In this document: piece by piece, positions 1 to 8,134 of the stretch
Position numbering within the stretch: the first letter of the stretch is position 1
Layout: each line of letters begins with the position of its first letter
NCBI GenBank assembly: GCA_900540375.1
Contig: UQFS01000001.1
Location: forward strand, 129,987 to 193,986
From: an uncultured Prevotella sp.
GTDB taxonomy: Bacteria > Bacteroidota > Bacteroidia > Bacteroidales > Bacteroidaceae
DNA length: 64,000 nt
Reading direction: 5' to 3'
Notes under the pieces: model-generated
Seen by the model: the letters and a program-made list of their open reading frames with translations, nothing else
Database searches by the model: none
Told to the model about the DNA's origin: nothing
Made by a program: the position numbers and the translations under genes

Positions 1-322
1 TGACATAGGGGTCGTTGCCCGTCTGCTGCGCACTCTGCTGGAATACGTCTTGGATATACTTAGGCTTGACGTACATTTTTAACGTGTTGTCGTTCTTGTT
101 GACGACGATGCGCTGGGCGTAGCCCTTCTCCACGTAAGTCTTGAAGTCGCTGTATTTGGCATCCTTGCTCGTGCCGGCAGCCTGGGCCAGGGAGTCGCCT
201 CCACCGGTGAAGAAGAGCACGGCAAGGCCAATGAGCACGATGATGTAGATCCAGTTCATGTTGAACCGGGGCATCTTCGGCTGATTGTTTCGCCTTGGAA
301 ATTGATTGCTGTTTCTGTCCAT
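1..322 (-). CDS. ftsH: ATP-dependent zinc metalloprotease FtsH, N-terminal part (runs off window)
   Basis: Only the first 107 codons lie in the window. The translation starts MDRNSNQFPRRNNQPKMPRF, followed by one membrane segment (NWIYIIVLIGLAVLFF) and the start of the periplasmic FtsH extracellular domain (YSDFKTYVEKGYAQRIVVNK). This is the Bacteroidetes form of FtsH, a membrane-anchored AAA+ protease that removes damaged or unassembled membrane proteins. The AAA and HExxH protease parts lie beyond base 1, so intactness cannot be judged. It sits 49 bases downstream of rsfS on the same strand and is probably cotranscribed with it; this rsfS-ftsH order is common in Bacteroidales. Confidence 0.88.
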   Translation of the reverse strand, partial: MDRNSNQFPRRNNQPKMPRFNMNWIYIIVLIGLAVLFFTGGGDSLAQAAGTSKDAKYSDFKTYVEKGYAQRIVVNKNDNTLKMYVKPKYIQDVFQQSAQQTGNDPYV

Positions 323-371
323 TTCTGAGGAGTAGAATTGTTATGTATGTTAGGATTGTCTTGTCTGTCGT

Positions 372-731
372 TTAGTCCACGTCGGGCAGTTCGGTGAGTT
401 TGGCGTCCTCCCAGAGGTTCTCCAGATCGTAGAACTCCCGGGTCTCCGGCATGAAGATATGCACGAGCACGTCGACATAGTCGATTGCCACCCATTGGTT
501 GTTGCCCAGTCCGTTGACGTTCACAGGTTTCTCGCCTGTTTCTTTCCGGCAGATGTCGCCCACGCTTTCGGCGATAGCCTCCACCTGAGTGGGCGAGTTG
601 CCTTGGCAGATGACAAAGTAGTTGGCGATGGCGCCGTCGATGTGACTGAGGTCAGCAATGACGATATGCTGTCCTTTCTTCTCTTGTATGCCCTTGGTGA
701 TGGACTTTACGAGATTTGTTGCTTCTGTCAT
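372..731 (-). CDS. rsfS: Ribosomal silencing factor RsfS
   Basis: 119 aa, full length for the RsfS/Iojap family. It binds ribosomal protein uL14 on the 50S subunit and blocks subunit joining when nutrients are short. The family core is visible: DLSHIDGAIANYFVICQGNS near residues 28-47, then WVAIDYVDVLVHIF near 80-93. The start ATG at 731 is about 47 bases downstream of the predicted transcription start from the TATCTTTG box on the minus strand at 785-792. It is first in an apparent rsfS-ftsH operon. Confidence 0.95.
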   Translation of the reverse strand: MTEATNLVKSITKGIQEKKGQHIVIADLSHIDGAIANYFVICQGNSPTQVEAIAESVGDICRKETGEKPVNVNGLGNNQWVAIDYVDVLVHIFMPETREFYDLENLWEDAKLTELPDVD

Positions 732-784
732 GTATCAGTTTAAACTTGGTATACCTTATTAATATATATATATGATTGGAAGTG

Positions 785-792
785 CAAAGATA
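785..792 (-). promoter_or_regulatory. -7 box TATCTTTG for rsfS-ftsH
   Basis: Minus-strand match to the Bacteroidetes sigma-A -7 consensus TAnnTTTG, placing the start of transcription near 778-780 and a leader of about 48 bases before the rsfS ATG. Confidence 0.7.
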
Positions 793-938
793 CGGTATAT
801 TATCGAAAGAAAGTAGTCTTTCGATGTTTATTTGATATTTTTTAGGAAGAATAGAGGGTGTGAGGAGAGGCCTTTGTGGTAGGAAATGGTTGCAAAAGAG
901 ATGAAAATGCGTTTTTAATAAAAAAAGTCTCCAAAAGT

Positions 939-969
939 TTTGGAAATTCAAAAAAAGTCTGTACCTTTG
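939..969 (+). promoter_or_regulatory. Promoter of tRNA-Gln (-33 TTTG, -7 TACCTTTG)
   Basis: TTTG ending at 942 and TACCTTTG at 962-969 are 19 bases apart, a good Bacteroidetes promoter. The tRNA begins about 49 bases after the -7 box. The remaining sequence 793-938 is AT-rich and shows no gene. Confidence 0.75.
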
Positions 970-1017
970 CACCCGCAATACAGAAGCAAGGGTGTTGTTT
1001 CTATGGTAATTGAAAAT

Positions 1018-1088
1018 TGGGATATGGTGTAATGGTAACACAACAGATTCTGGTCCTGTTTTTCCTGGTTCGAGTCCGGGTATCCCAA
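1018..1088 (+). tRNA. tRNA-Gln (anticodon CTG)
   Basis: 71-nt cloverleaf. Acceptor TGGGATA (1018-1024) pairs with TATCCCA (1081-1087), discriminator A1088. The anticodon stem ACAGA/CCTGT (1043-1047/1055-1059) closes the loop TTCTGGT with anticodon CTG at 1050-1052; its last pair is an A-C mismatch. The T loop is TTCGAGT. No CCA is encoded. The gene has its own promoter and is followed directly by a strong terminator. Confidence 0.95.
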
Positions 1089-1133
1089 CAAAAAGGTCGC
1101 TGAATAGCAAAGCTATTCAGCGACCTTTTTGTT
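1087..1133 (+). terminator. Rho-independent terminator after tRNA-Gln
   Basis: Perfect 22-bp inverted repeat (1087-1108 with 1112-1133) around a 3-base loop. The 3' arm carries the run of five T. It starts at the last bases of the tRNA, so the A-rich 5' arm would also serve transcription from the opposite side. A second short palindrome (GTCACGATATATCGTGAC, 1180-1197) follows before the rsmD stop. Confidence 0.9.
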
Positions 1134-1214
1134 GGTGCCTGACTCAGAGGGGGAGGAAGGCAAGAGAAGGGGGGGCGTCACGATATATCGTGACGAACAG
1201 AACTCCCCCTCGCT

Positions 1215-1745
1215 TTATCGAAATAGACTGAAGTTGACGCTGCCGTAGTGGCGGTGGTCAACGAAATGAGGATGCGACTCGAAGGAGTGGTCCTTGCCAT
1301 GCTCCAGGACAAAGATACCACCGGGAGCCAGCAAGTCATGCTCGAAGATAAGGTCGGGCAGGGTGGGGAGCTGCTCAAGTGTGTAGGGAGGATCGGAAAA
1401 GATAAGAGAGAACTGCTGGTGGCAAGACTTGAGGAAACGGAAAGCGTCGCCACGAATGAGCAGGTCGTTGTCTGCGCCGATCTTCTTCATGCACTGAGCG
1501 ATGAAGCGGGCGTGGTCTCGGTCAGCCTCCACGCTGATGACCTGCGCGCATCCCCGGGAGAGCATCTCCAGCGAGATGCTGCCTGTGCCGGCGAAGAGGT
1601 CGAGAGCGGTGATGCTTTTGAAGTCGAGGTAGCCGCCGAGCACGTTGAAGATGTTTTCCTTGGCAAAGTCTGTGGTGGGTCTTGCCTTGAAGGTACGTGG
1701 CACGTCGAAATGACGGCCCTTATAGATGCCAGTGATGATTCTCAT
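1215..1745 (-). CDS. rsmD: 16S rRNA (guanine966-N2)-methyltransferase RsmD
   Basis: 176 aa from the ATG at 1745. An in-frame ATG at 1793 exists, but family members start MRIITGxxKGR, which matches the 1745 start. It methylates G966 of 16S rRNA using S-adenosylmethionine. Visible motifs are the SAM-binding ALDLFAGTGSISLEMLSRGC and the catalytic SDPPY (Rossmann-fold N6/N2 methylase motif IV). It is last in the run 3115-1215 (membrane protein, DUF3822, rsmD) on the minus strand; rsmD next to DUF3822 is conserved in Bacteroidetes. Confidence 0.93.
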   Translation of the reverse strand: MRIITGIYKGRHFDVPRTFKARPTTDFAKENIFNVLGGYLDFKSITALDLFAGTGSISLEMLSRGCAQVISVEADRDHARFIAQCMKKIGADNDLLIRGDAFRFLKSCHQQFSLIFSDPPYTLEQLPTLPDLIFEHDLLAPGGIFVLEHGKDHSFESHPHFVDHRHYGSVNFSLFR

Positions 1746-1813
1746 TTTTTCTTTGTGAACAGGATGAATGATGTGTAAAGGGCTTGCAGGCACTCATTGC
1801 CCGGGCCAGAGAC

Positions 1814-2629
1814 TTATCCGAGATAGAGCGTGACCATGTCGAGGGGTATACCCTTGATTTCGGTGATGGCAGCCCGGTTGAAGTCAGCCTTAGGATTGAT
1901 GAAGGTGACTTTGCTCAGGTATTTTTGCAGCATGGCGGTGAGTTCTTCCTTTTCGCGAATGTTGCCGGAGAGGTAGAGCTCGTCGGAGCGTTGGTCCATG
2001 GCGAGCTGTTTCCAGATGAAGAGAAGGAAGAAGACAGCGTCTTGCCACTCCTTGATGGGGTATTGGTTGGAGAAGACGAAGCGGTTGCGCTCGAAGCTGA
2101 ACGCCTCCATCTTGCCGTCATGGAAGTGGGCATAGAGCTTGCGGCGGTTGGAGACAAAGCTGCGGCGGTGGAGATACATCCACACGGGTCGCATAAGTGC
2201 GATGAAGCGTGCGTCGCTGTAGTGGTCCTCGATGACGAGCCGCAGGTCTTTGTTCAAAGCGAAGAGCGCCACGGCGTTGAGGTCTGGGAGTATGTTGCTT
2301 TCTACGGCATAGCCCTCGTAGCCTGTGATGGCCTGGTGATAGAGGATGTCGTTTTTGGTCTCGTCGTATTCCTCGATGGGCACGAGCACCACGGGCGTAT
2401 CCACGAGCACCTGAGCCCGATGGGTAGGCCGCTGTAGGATGTCGGCGGTCTTGAATGCTTCGCGCAGATTGGCGGCCATCGACACACCGCTCTTTGCCGT
2501 ATAAGGCTCATAGAGGATGTTGTTGGGATGGTCAGTGTCAGCGATGGCAAAGATGAGTGATCCCTTGCTCACGCGTATGGTCATGCGGGGCGAGAGCCCC
2601 TGTCGTGTGGTATTGTTATTGTCTTGCAT
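1814..2629 (-). CDS. DUF3822 family protein
   Basis: 271 aa, matching the DUF3822 family known only from Bacteroidetes, whose role is unknown (an actin/ASKHA-like fold has been suggested for it; that is recollection, not shown here). Recognised by the N-terminal pattern MTIRVSKGSLIFAIADTD, the central VLVDTPVVLVPIEEYDE and its place directly upstream of rsmD. No signal peptide and no membrane segment is seen. The gap to the upstream gene is 3 bases, so the three genes form one unit. An internal ATG (residue 16) is a possible alternative start. Confidence 0.8.
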   Translation of the reverse strand: MQDNNNTTRQGLSPRMTIRVSKGSLIFAIADTDHPNNILYEPYTAKSGVSMAANLREAFKTADILQRPTHRAQVLVDTPVVLVPIEEYDETKNDILYHQAITGYEGYAVESNILPDLNAVALFALNKDLRLVIEDHYSDARFIALMRPVWMYLHRRSFVSNRRKLYAHFHDGKMEAFSFERNRFVFSNQYPIKEWQDAVFFLLFIWKQLAMDQRSDELYLSGNIREKEELTAMLQKYLSKVTFINPKADFNRAAITEIKGIPLDMVTLYLG

Positions 2630-2632
2630 AGC

Positions 2633-3115
2633 TTATTCCCAGTTACCTGCGTTGTCGTTGGGTTGTGTGGTATCGCCAAACTTCAGTCCGGGGAACCGTC
2701 CTGACTCATTGGCAGCCTGAGTGAGATTGTCGACACTGTTTTTGTCGAGTCCCTTGAGATAGTCGTCGTAGGCAGCGCTGCACTCCATGAGAGGAATCTG
2801 CCGTCCGCTCTTGGCGATGGTCGTGGTGACGTCGACGGTGAATCGCTTACCGTCGGAGTAGGGGATATACTGCAGTGAGTCGGCGAGCAGTCCGCTCTTG
2901 ATAAGCGTGCTGAAGTCAGCCGTGTAGACTCCGTGGCGTATGCGGTATTTCTCCTCAGCGGTACGGATCTTCACCAGACGTTCCTTGACAGCTTTCTCGC
3001 GTTGTTGCTGTTGATGCCCGAAACGCATGGGCGAGCTGACGCTCAGCACGCAGAGCACAGCCAGGACGATGACACAGATAAGGAGTCCGTAAGTGTTTTT
3101 ATGTTGAATGTTCAT
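2633..3115 (-). CDS. Single-pass membrane protein of unknown function
   Basis: 160 aa. One N-terminal membrane segment (GLLICVIVLAVLCVLSVSSP, residues 10-29) is followed by a charged, Q/E/K-rich helix (QQQQREKAVKERLVKIRTAE) and a small soluble domain (YRIRHGVYTADFSTLIKSGL, then SRQIPLMECSAAYDDYLKGL-like text). The single helix followed by a charged helix and small domain resembles pilin-like or cell-division accessory proteins, but no family is recognised. The product probably faces the periplasm. It is first in the operon with DUF3822 and rsmD. Confidence 0.6.
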   Translation of the reverse strand: MNIQHKNTYGLLICVIVLAVLCVLSVSSPMRFGHQQQQREKAVKERLVKIRTAEEKYRIRHGVYTADFSTLIKSGLLADSLQYIPYSDGKRFTVDVTTTIAKSGRQIPLMECSAAYDDYLKGLDKNSVDNLTQAANESGRFPGLKFGDTTQPNDNAGNWE

Positions 3116-3134
3116 CTTTCTCGATAATTATTAC

Positions 3135-3172
3135 TACCTTTGCCCTATAAGGGTTTCGTAGTTGCAAAGATA
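3135..3172. promoter_or_regulatory. Overlapping divergent promoters: TACCTTTG (+) and TATCTTTG (-)
   Basis: Plus-strand -7 box at 3135-3142 for the RecD-like helicase and minus-strand -7 box at 3165-3172 for the DUF3822/rsmD unit. The predicted start points (about 3148 for + and 3159 for -) face each other, so the two transcripts would overlap by about ten bases at their 5' ends. Confidence 0.6.
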
Positions 3173-3226
3173 CGAAGAATTATTGTTTCATCAAAGAGAA
3201 AAGTGAAGATAGCGCAATTTATAGAT

Positions 3227-4666
3227 ATGATCGTTGGGCAGTTTGGCTTTCAGCCCACAGCCTGCCAGCAAGCGGCGTTGCAGACGTTTGGGCGGTTTTT
3301 GGCTGACCGTCGGCCGGAGTCGGTGATGATTCTGCGCGGTTCGGCGGGTACGGGCAAGACCTCGTTGGCGGCTGCCATGGTGGCTACGCTTCATCGATTG
3401 GGACAGAAACTCACGCTCATGGCACCCACCGGACGTGCCGCCAAAGTATTCTCGCGCAGCAGCGGACTGCCGGCCTATACCATTCACCGGCGCATCTATC
3501 GTGAGCGTGCCTACCAAGGGCTTGACGGTCAGTTCAATCTCAACGACAACCGCTATCACCGCATGCTCTTCGTCGTCGACGAGGCTTCGATGATCGGCTC
3601 CGGTGTGCAGGGCGAGGACACCTTCGGTTCCGGCTCGTTGCTCGACGACTTGATTAAGTATGTCTACAGTGGCGACAACTGCCGTCTGCTGCTCATCGGT
3701 GACAAGGCCCAGCTGCCGCCGGTGGGCGAGGACGAGGCGCCGGCGCTCTCGGCCGACGTGCTCCGGGGATATGGACTCGTGGTCTATGAATGTGACCTTG
3801 ATGAGGTGCTGCGCCAAGGCCAGCGTTCGGGCATTCTTTTTAATGCCACTCGGCTGCGCGACATGATCGCGCGTGACGAGACCACCCAGTTGCCGCCGGT
3901 AACCTTCGAGGGCTTTGCCGACATTGTCAACCTTAGAGGCGACGAGCTCGTCGAGACACTTGCCTCAAGCTACAGCCAGATGGGCATTGATGACACCATC
4001 GTCGTCACACGGTCGAACAAGCGGGCTGGTATCTACAACCAGGGCATCCGCAACACCATCCTCGACCGCGAGGACGAACTCTGTTCGGGCGATCTGCTGA
4101 TGATTGTGCGCAACAACTATTATTGGACCGAGCGAGAGCAAGCCGCTATCCGTGAGAGTGTGAGCAAAGGCGAACCGGCTCAGCCGTTGCCCGTGAGTTT
4201 CCTGGCCAACGGCGATAGGGCAGTGGTGGAGCGCGTGCGCAACATTCGCGAACTCTATGGCTTTCGCTTTGCCGACGTGTGGCTGCGCTTCCCCGACTAC
4301 GACGACTATGAGATGCAGGTGGCGGTGAACATGGACTCGCTGATCGCCGAGGCTCCTGCGCTGACGCGCGAGCAGAGCGAACAGCTCTTCAATCAAGTGA
4401 TGGAAGACTATGCCGATCTCAAAACTAAACCTGAGCGGTTGCGGGCGGTGAAGAACGACGCTTACTTCAATGCCCTGCAAGTGAAGTTCGCTTATGCTGT
4501 CACCTGCCACAAGGCTCAGGGCGGACAATGGAGGCACGTCTATGTTGACCAAGGCTATATGACCGATGACATGGTCAATACCGACTATTACCATTGGCTC
4601 TACACTGCCTTCACACGCGCCACGGAGAAACTCTATTTGGTTAACTGGAAAGAAAATAGCCAATAG
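3227..4666 (+). CDS. RecD-like superfamily 1 DNA helicase
   Basis: 479 aa from ATG 3227; a GTG at 3203 is also possible. An in-frame TTG at 3140 is rejected because it lies inside the promoter. It is an ATP-dependent 5'-3' helicase of the RecD/Pif1-like group that often acts in repair. Motifs are Walker A GSAGTGKT (residues 38-45), Walker B LFVVDEASMI, RLLLIGDKAQLPPVG (motif III), YAVTCHKAQGGQW (motif V) and WLYTAFTRATEKLYLV (motif VI, UvrD_C_2 fold). It lacks the long N-terminal domain of RecD2, so it is a short stand-alone member without RecB or RecC neighbours. Confidence 0.85.
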   Translation: MIVGQFGFQPTACQQAALQTFGRFLADRRPESVMILRGSAGTGKTSLAAAMVATLHRLGQKLTLMAPTGRAAKVFSRSSGLPAYTIHRRIYRERAYQGLDGQFNLNDNRYHRMLFVVDEASMIGSGVQGEDTFGSGSLLDDLIKYVYSGDNCRLLLIGDKAQLPPVGEDEAPALSADVLRGYGLVVYECDLDEVLRQGQRSGILFNATRLRDMIARDETTQLPPVTFEGFADIVNLRGDELVETLASSYSQMGIDDTIVVTRSNKRAGIYNQGIRNTILDREDELCSGDLLMIVRNNYYWTEREQAAIRESVSKGEPAQPLPVSFLANGDRAVVERVRNIRELYGFRFADVWLRFPDYDDYEMQVAVNMDSLIAEAPALTREQSEQLFNQVMEDYADLKTKPERLRAVKNDAYFNALQVKFAYAVTCHKAQGGQWRHVYVDQGYMTDDMVNTDYYHWLYTAFTRATEKLYLVNWKENSQ

Positions 4667-4714
4667 CCTAAAGATCTTCCTTATAAGAGAGAAAGCCGGG
4701 AAGAGTATTCCTGC

Positions 4715-5626
4715 TTATTTCTTTCCTTCCCTATATTCCTTTCTGATATTGGCGGGCGAGGCGTTGAGGTTCTTACGTGTGTAGGTGCCGAAGAAACTCA
4801 GACTGGGGAAGCTCAGGTCATTGGCGATCTCTTTTACCGTCTTTGATGTGTAGCAGAGCTGACGGCGGATCTCATTGGCCACCGTCTCGTCGATGATTTG
4901 CTTGGCCGAGTGTCCGGTCTTCTCCTTGACGATATGTGAGAGGTATTTCGTGGTGATGCACAACTCGCGGGCGAAGTAGCTGACATTTCGGATCTTGCCC
5001 TCGCTTTGAGCTAACAGTTGCAGGAAACGCTTGAAGGTGTTGTCGGTTTGGCTGTATTGTTTGTCTTGAGGCATCGATCCCGTGCGGCTGTTCATCATGT
5101 CAGCGAGTTCATAGATCATGCTCCTGTGCAAGGTGTACAAGATGTTGGGACGAAACTTAGTAGGCTGACGTTGGGAGTAGATCTTGTAGAGATGATAATA
5201 TTGTCGGCCCACCTCTACTTCTCCCTCAGTGAGATGAATCTTAGGATGAGTACTTACAAATTCTATGTTAGACCACAGATCTCTGTCGCCCAAGAGACTG
5301 TCATTGATGACCGTGGGCGAGAGGCTGAGCACCATCAGTTGCAGGTTGTTGGTGTAGGAGAAGTTCTCCAGAGTGGTGCGGGGGAAGGCTATGAGCAGGT
5401 CTCCACTGGTCAGCGTTGTCTTCTGTTTGTGGTTGACGGTGATGGACAGGGAACCCTGACGGCAGTAAGCCACGATGAACCTGTTGGGAATGAAGAAGTC
5501 GACTTGCCGCGAGGTGTCGGAGAAATCGTCGTAAAGGATAAACTCCGGTGCCGTCTCTGTTGTGGGCTGAGAGGTGGCGGTTGTCGGGATATTGTCGTTG
5601 TGAAGTGCCTGTTGTGGAGTAGACAT
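4715..5626 (-). CDS. AraC family transcriptional regulator
   Basis: 303 aa. The N-terminal cupin-like sensing domain (ILYDDFSDTSRQVDFFIPN, then GSLSITVNHKQKTTLTSGDLL) is followed by a C-terminal AraC/XylS DNA-binding domain with two helix-turn-helix motifs: FARELCITTKYLSHIVKEKT and VKEIANDLSFPSLSFFGTYT. The ligand and targets cannot be read from the sequence. It lies 22 bases after the SprT-type gene on the same strand and likely shares its promoter. The gene converges with the RecD-like helicase across a 48-base gap without an obvious hairpin. Confidence 0.88.
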   Translation of the reverse strand: MSTPQQALHNDNIPTTATSQPTTETAPEFILYDDFSDTSRQVDFFIPNRFIVAYCRQGSLSITVNHKQKTTLTSGDLLIAFPRTTLENFSYTNNLQLMVLSLSPTVINDSLLGDRDLWSNIEFVSTHPKIHLTEGEVEVGRQYYHLYKIYSQRQPTKFRPNILYTLHRSMIYELADMMNSRTGSMPQDKQYSQTDNTFKRFLQLLAQSEGKIRNVSYFARELCITTKYLSHIVKEKTGHSAKQIIDETVANEIRRQLCYTSKTVKEIANDLSFPSLSFFGTYTRKNLNASPANIRKEYREGKK

Positions 5627-5648
5627 AGGTTGCTATATATAAAGGTGA

Positions 5649-6311
5649 TTAAAAGGTGAAGGGAGTCATGGTGTGGGTCTTCTCTTGAAAGGTGGGGGTG
5701 TCGACACGACGCCCCCGCAGGCTTCGCACGCGCGGCATGTTGTCGAACCATGAATCTTCGGTGATGAACCAACTGTGATGGCTTACCTCAGAGATAGAGT
5801 TTAGCCGATTGTTGAGTTCACGGGCGAAGTGTGGGTTCACGGCGGAGAGGAAATGGTGGCCGTCGCGCATCTCGATGGCGAGCACCAGATGCTGTTGTTT
5901 GTTGCGCATGGTGGAAGCGGCGTCGGTGGTCGATGCCTTACTGAGTTCGCGTGTAGAGGTACTTACGTGTATGTCCCAGCCGTCGCGGTTGAGGCGGTCC
6001 ATGATGCCTTGGAACACTACGCCGTGAGGTGAGGTGTCGCGGATTCCCGTGTAAGCGATTGAGTAGTGGATCATCTCATGGAGCAGTACACTTTGGAACT
6101 GGTGCTCGCTTTGATCGTAGTAGTTGCTCATACTCAACGAGTAGTCGTAATTGACGACCTTTCGCCACGTGCGCTTACGCTTAAAGGATAGAGCACCCAG
6201 CCGTGTGCGCGACCGTCCGATGTGGTAGCGTGGCTCGGGCAGCCCGCCGTCGAAGTATCGGCGGTTGAACGTCAGAAAGTTGGCACGGAGCCAAGGAAGA
6301 GTGATTTGCAT
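5649..6311 (-). CDS. SprT-like zinc metalloprotease domain protein
   Basis: 220 aa. The zincin motif HEMIH (residues 78-82) follows SVLL as in SprT/Spartan proteases, and the N-terminal block NRRYFDGGLPEPRYHI is the SprT-domain start. Spartan relatives cut proteins crosslinked to DNA; bacterial SprT-like proteins are little studied. The C-terminal 100 residues are basic and lack the zinc-ribbon cysteines of some SprT proteins. It is probably cytoplasmic (no signal peptide). The promoter box lies 28 bases upstream and the AraC regulator follows, which may mean shared regulation. Confidence 0.8.
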   Translation of the reverse strand: MQITLPWLRANFLTFNRRYFDGGLPEPRYHIGRSRTRLGALSFKRKRTWRKVVNYDYSLSMSNYYDQSEHQFQSVLLHEMIHYSIAYTGIRDTSPHGVVFQGIMDRLNRDGWDIHVSTSTRELSKASTTDAASTMRNKQQHLVLAIEMRDGHHFLSAVNPHFARELNNRLNSISEVSHHSWFITEDSWFDNMPRVRSLRGRRVDTPTFQEKTHTMTPFTF

Positions 6312-6338
6312 GAAAACGATCCTTTACTTTAACTGAAG

Positions 6339-6346
6339 CAAAGGTA
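6339..6346 (-). promoter_or_regulatory. -7 box TACCTTTG for the SprT-like/AraC unit
   Basis: Minus-strand consensus box; predicted start near 6333, leader about 22 bases before the ATG at 6311. From 6347 to the rsgA stop at 6523 there is no gene, only a 7-bp hairpin (GTCCACT...AGTGGAC, 6491-6513 region) that could slow transcription after rsgA. Confidence 0.7.
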
Positions 6347-6522
6347 GTGCTTTTCCTTTTATCAACAAAGCAAAGAGGGGCAACGTTAGACTTTTGACAG
6401 ATTTTTTAAGAAATATCGTTGGCAAAAAGAGGTCAGCCCAATGAGTAAAGGAGAGGGAGAAAGAGACCTAAACAGCAGCGCAGCGGGCAGGCGTCCACTG
6501 GCGACGCAGTGGACACAGACTG

Positions 6523-7458
6523 CTAAAAGGCTTCTCGGTATTTGCTCTCGTCCTTATCCTTGAGCATGCCGAGATAGCTCTCATAGCGCGACTCGGCGAT
6601 GTAGTGGTTGCGGACAGCCTCAAGCACGGCACAGCCCGGCTCATGGGTGTGGGTGCAGTTGGCGAAGCGACAGTCCTGAGAGAACTTGAAGATCTCAGGG
6701 AAATAGCTGGTGATCTCTTCCGGTTCCATGTTGAACGTACCGAAACCTTTGATGCCCGGCGTGTCGACGACATAGCCATTGTTGTCGGGCAACGACACCA
6801 TCTCGGAAAACGTAGTGGTGTGCATGCCCGTGTCGTGTGCTTCGCTGATGTCGGCCACACGGGCTTCAGTGCCGGGGATCAGCAGGTTGAGGAGTGTGGA
6901 CTTGCCGACGCCGGAGTTGCCGCTGAGCAGTGTCACCTTGCCATTGAGCAGGGCGCGCAAGTCGTCGATGCCGTCGCCGGTGAGCGCCGACACCTGATGA
7001 CAGGGGTAGCCAATGTTGTCGTAGAGCGTCACCATCATGTCCTGATAGCGGCGCTCTTCATCAGTGAGCAGATCAGTCTTGTTAAACACCAGTACCACCG
7101 GCACGCTGTAGGCCTCGGCCGAAGCCAGGAAGCGATCGATGAATGTCGTGGAGGTTTGGGGGTGTGCCACAGTGATGACAAGCATCGCCTGGTCGAGATT
7201 AGCCGCAATGATATGGCTCTGCTTCGACAGATTCTGTGATTTACGGATGATATAGTTCTTCCGGTTCTCTATTGCAGTGATAAATGCGGTACCTTCGCGA
7301 TTGATGTCTATATGAACCCAGTCGCCGACAGCGACCGGGTTCGTGCTGCGGATTCCCTTCAGGCGAAAGTTTCCCTTGACTTTACTGTCAACGAGTTGAC
7401 AGTCATCGGTCTTCACAGTGTACCAAAATCCGGTGTTTCTTACGACAAGTCCTCTCAT
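6523..7458 (-). CDS. rsgA: Ribosome small subunit-dependent GTPase A
   Basis: 311 aa from the second ATG (7458); family members start M(R/K)GLVVxNTG, so the ATG two codons earlier is less likely. RsgA is a circularly permuted GTPase that acts late in 30S maturation. An N-terminal OB fold is followed by G4 VFNKTDL, G1 GNSGVGKSTLLNLL and G3 DTPGIKGF in the permuted order, and then a C-terminal zinc cluster of the CxxxxCxHxxExxC type (CRFANCTHTHEPGC). It starts about ten bases after the frr stop, so frr and rsgA form one unit. Confidence 0.95.
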   Translation of the reverse strand: MRGLVVRNTGFWYTVKTDDCQLVDSKVKGNFRLKGIRSTNPVAVGDWVHIDINREGTAFITAIENRKNYIIRKSQNLSKQSHIIAANLDQAMLVITVAHPQTSTTFIDRFLASAEAYSVPVVLVFNKTDLLTDEERRYQDMMVTLYDNIGYPCHQVSALTGDGIDDLRALLNGKVTLLSGNSGVGKSTLLNLLIPGTEARVADISEAHDTGMHTTTFSEMVSLPDNNGYVVDTPGIKGFGTFNMEPEEITSYFPEIFKFSQDCRFANCTHTHEPGCAVLEAVRNHYIAESRYESYLGMLKDKDESKYREAF

Positions 7459-7468
7459 GCCCAATGGA

Positions 7469-8029
7469 TTAAACGGTCATCACCTCTTTCTGCTTGGCAG
7501 CTAAGGTGGCGTCAATCTCCTTGATGTATTTGTCGTGCATCTTCTGCAAGTCGGCCTCAGCGTCCTTCTCCTGATCCTCAGAGAGTCCGTCCTTGATGGC
7601 TTTCTTCAGTTTCTCCTTGACCTCAGCGCGTGCGGTACGTACCTGTACCTTTACGCCCTCGCCAATCTTGTTGCACTGCTTGACGAGCTCCCTGCGGCGG
7701 TCCTCAGTGGGCTGGGGTATGCGCAGGATGACCATCTCGCCGTTGTTTTCCGGTGTGATGCCGACATCGCTGTCCATGATGCCTTTCTCGATGTCCTTGA
7801 TAGCCTTGCGGTCCCAGGGGCGTATAGTGATGGTGCGTGCGTCAGGCACGATGATGGAAGCTACTTGGTTGAGCGGCATCATCTGACCATAAGAACTTAC
7901 GCGCACGCCATCGAGTATGGCTGCGTTGGCACGGCCGGCACGGATGCGTGCGAGCTCCTCTTGAAGATACTTCGACGCCTTCTTCATTTTCTCCTCGGCG
8001 CCATTGAGAGTTTGCTTTACGTCTAACAT
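7469..8029 (-). CDS. frr: Ribosome recycling factor
   Basis: 186 aa, the usual length. Together with EF-G it splits the post-termination 70S ribosome. The family signatures GRANAAILDGVRVSSYG and the C-terminal helix SEDQEKDAEADLQKMHDKYI are clear. It heads the frr-rsgA unit, behind a promoter at 8057-8087. Confidence 0.97.
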   Translation of the reverse strand: MLDVKQTLNGAEEKMKKASKYLQEELARIRAGRANAAILDGVRVSSYGQMMPLNQVASIIVPDARTITIRPWDRKAIKDIEKGIMDSDVGITPENNGEMVILRIPQPTEDRRRELVKQCNKIGEGVKVQVRTARAEVKEKLKKAIKDGLSEDQEKDAEADLQKMHDKYIKEIDATLAAKQKEVMTV

Positions 8030-8056
8030 ATTTTTAGTGCTTAATATTCTAAGTCA

Positions 8057-8087
8057 CAAATTTAAAAAGATTTTCTGGACGACGCAA
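8057..8087 (-). promoter_or_regulatory. Promoter of frr-rsgA
   Basis: On the minus strand, TTG (8087-8085), a 20-base spacer and TAAATTTG (8064-8057) give a good fit to the -33/-7 consensus. Predicted start near 8051, 22 bases before the frr ATG. Confidence 0.65.
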
Positions 8088-8134
8088 CTATTTCCCCAAC
8101 TTTTTTCTTTTATAGCGTAATAACAGGTGAGCTT

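Noticed and set aside
3140..3226. N-terminal extension of the RecD-like helicase from TTG 3140
   Set aside because: The TTG lies within the -7 box TACCTTTG, so it would be upstream of the transcript; family members start near ATG 3227.
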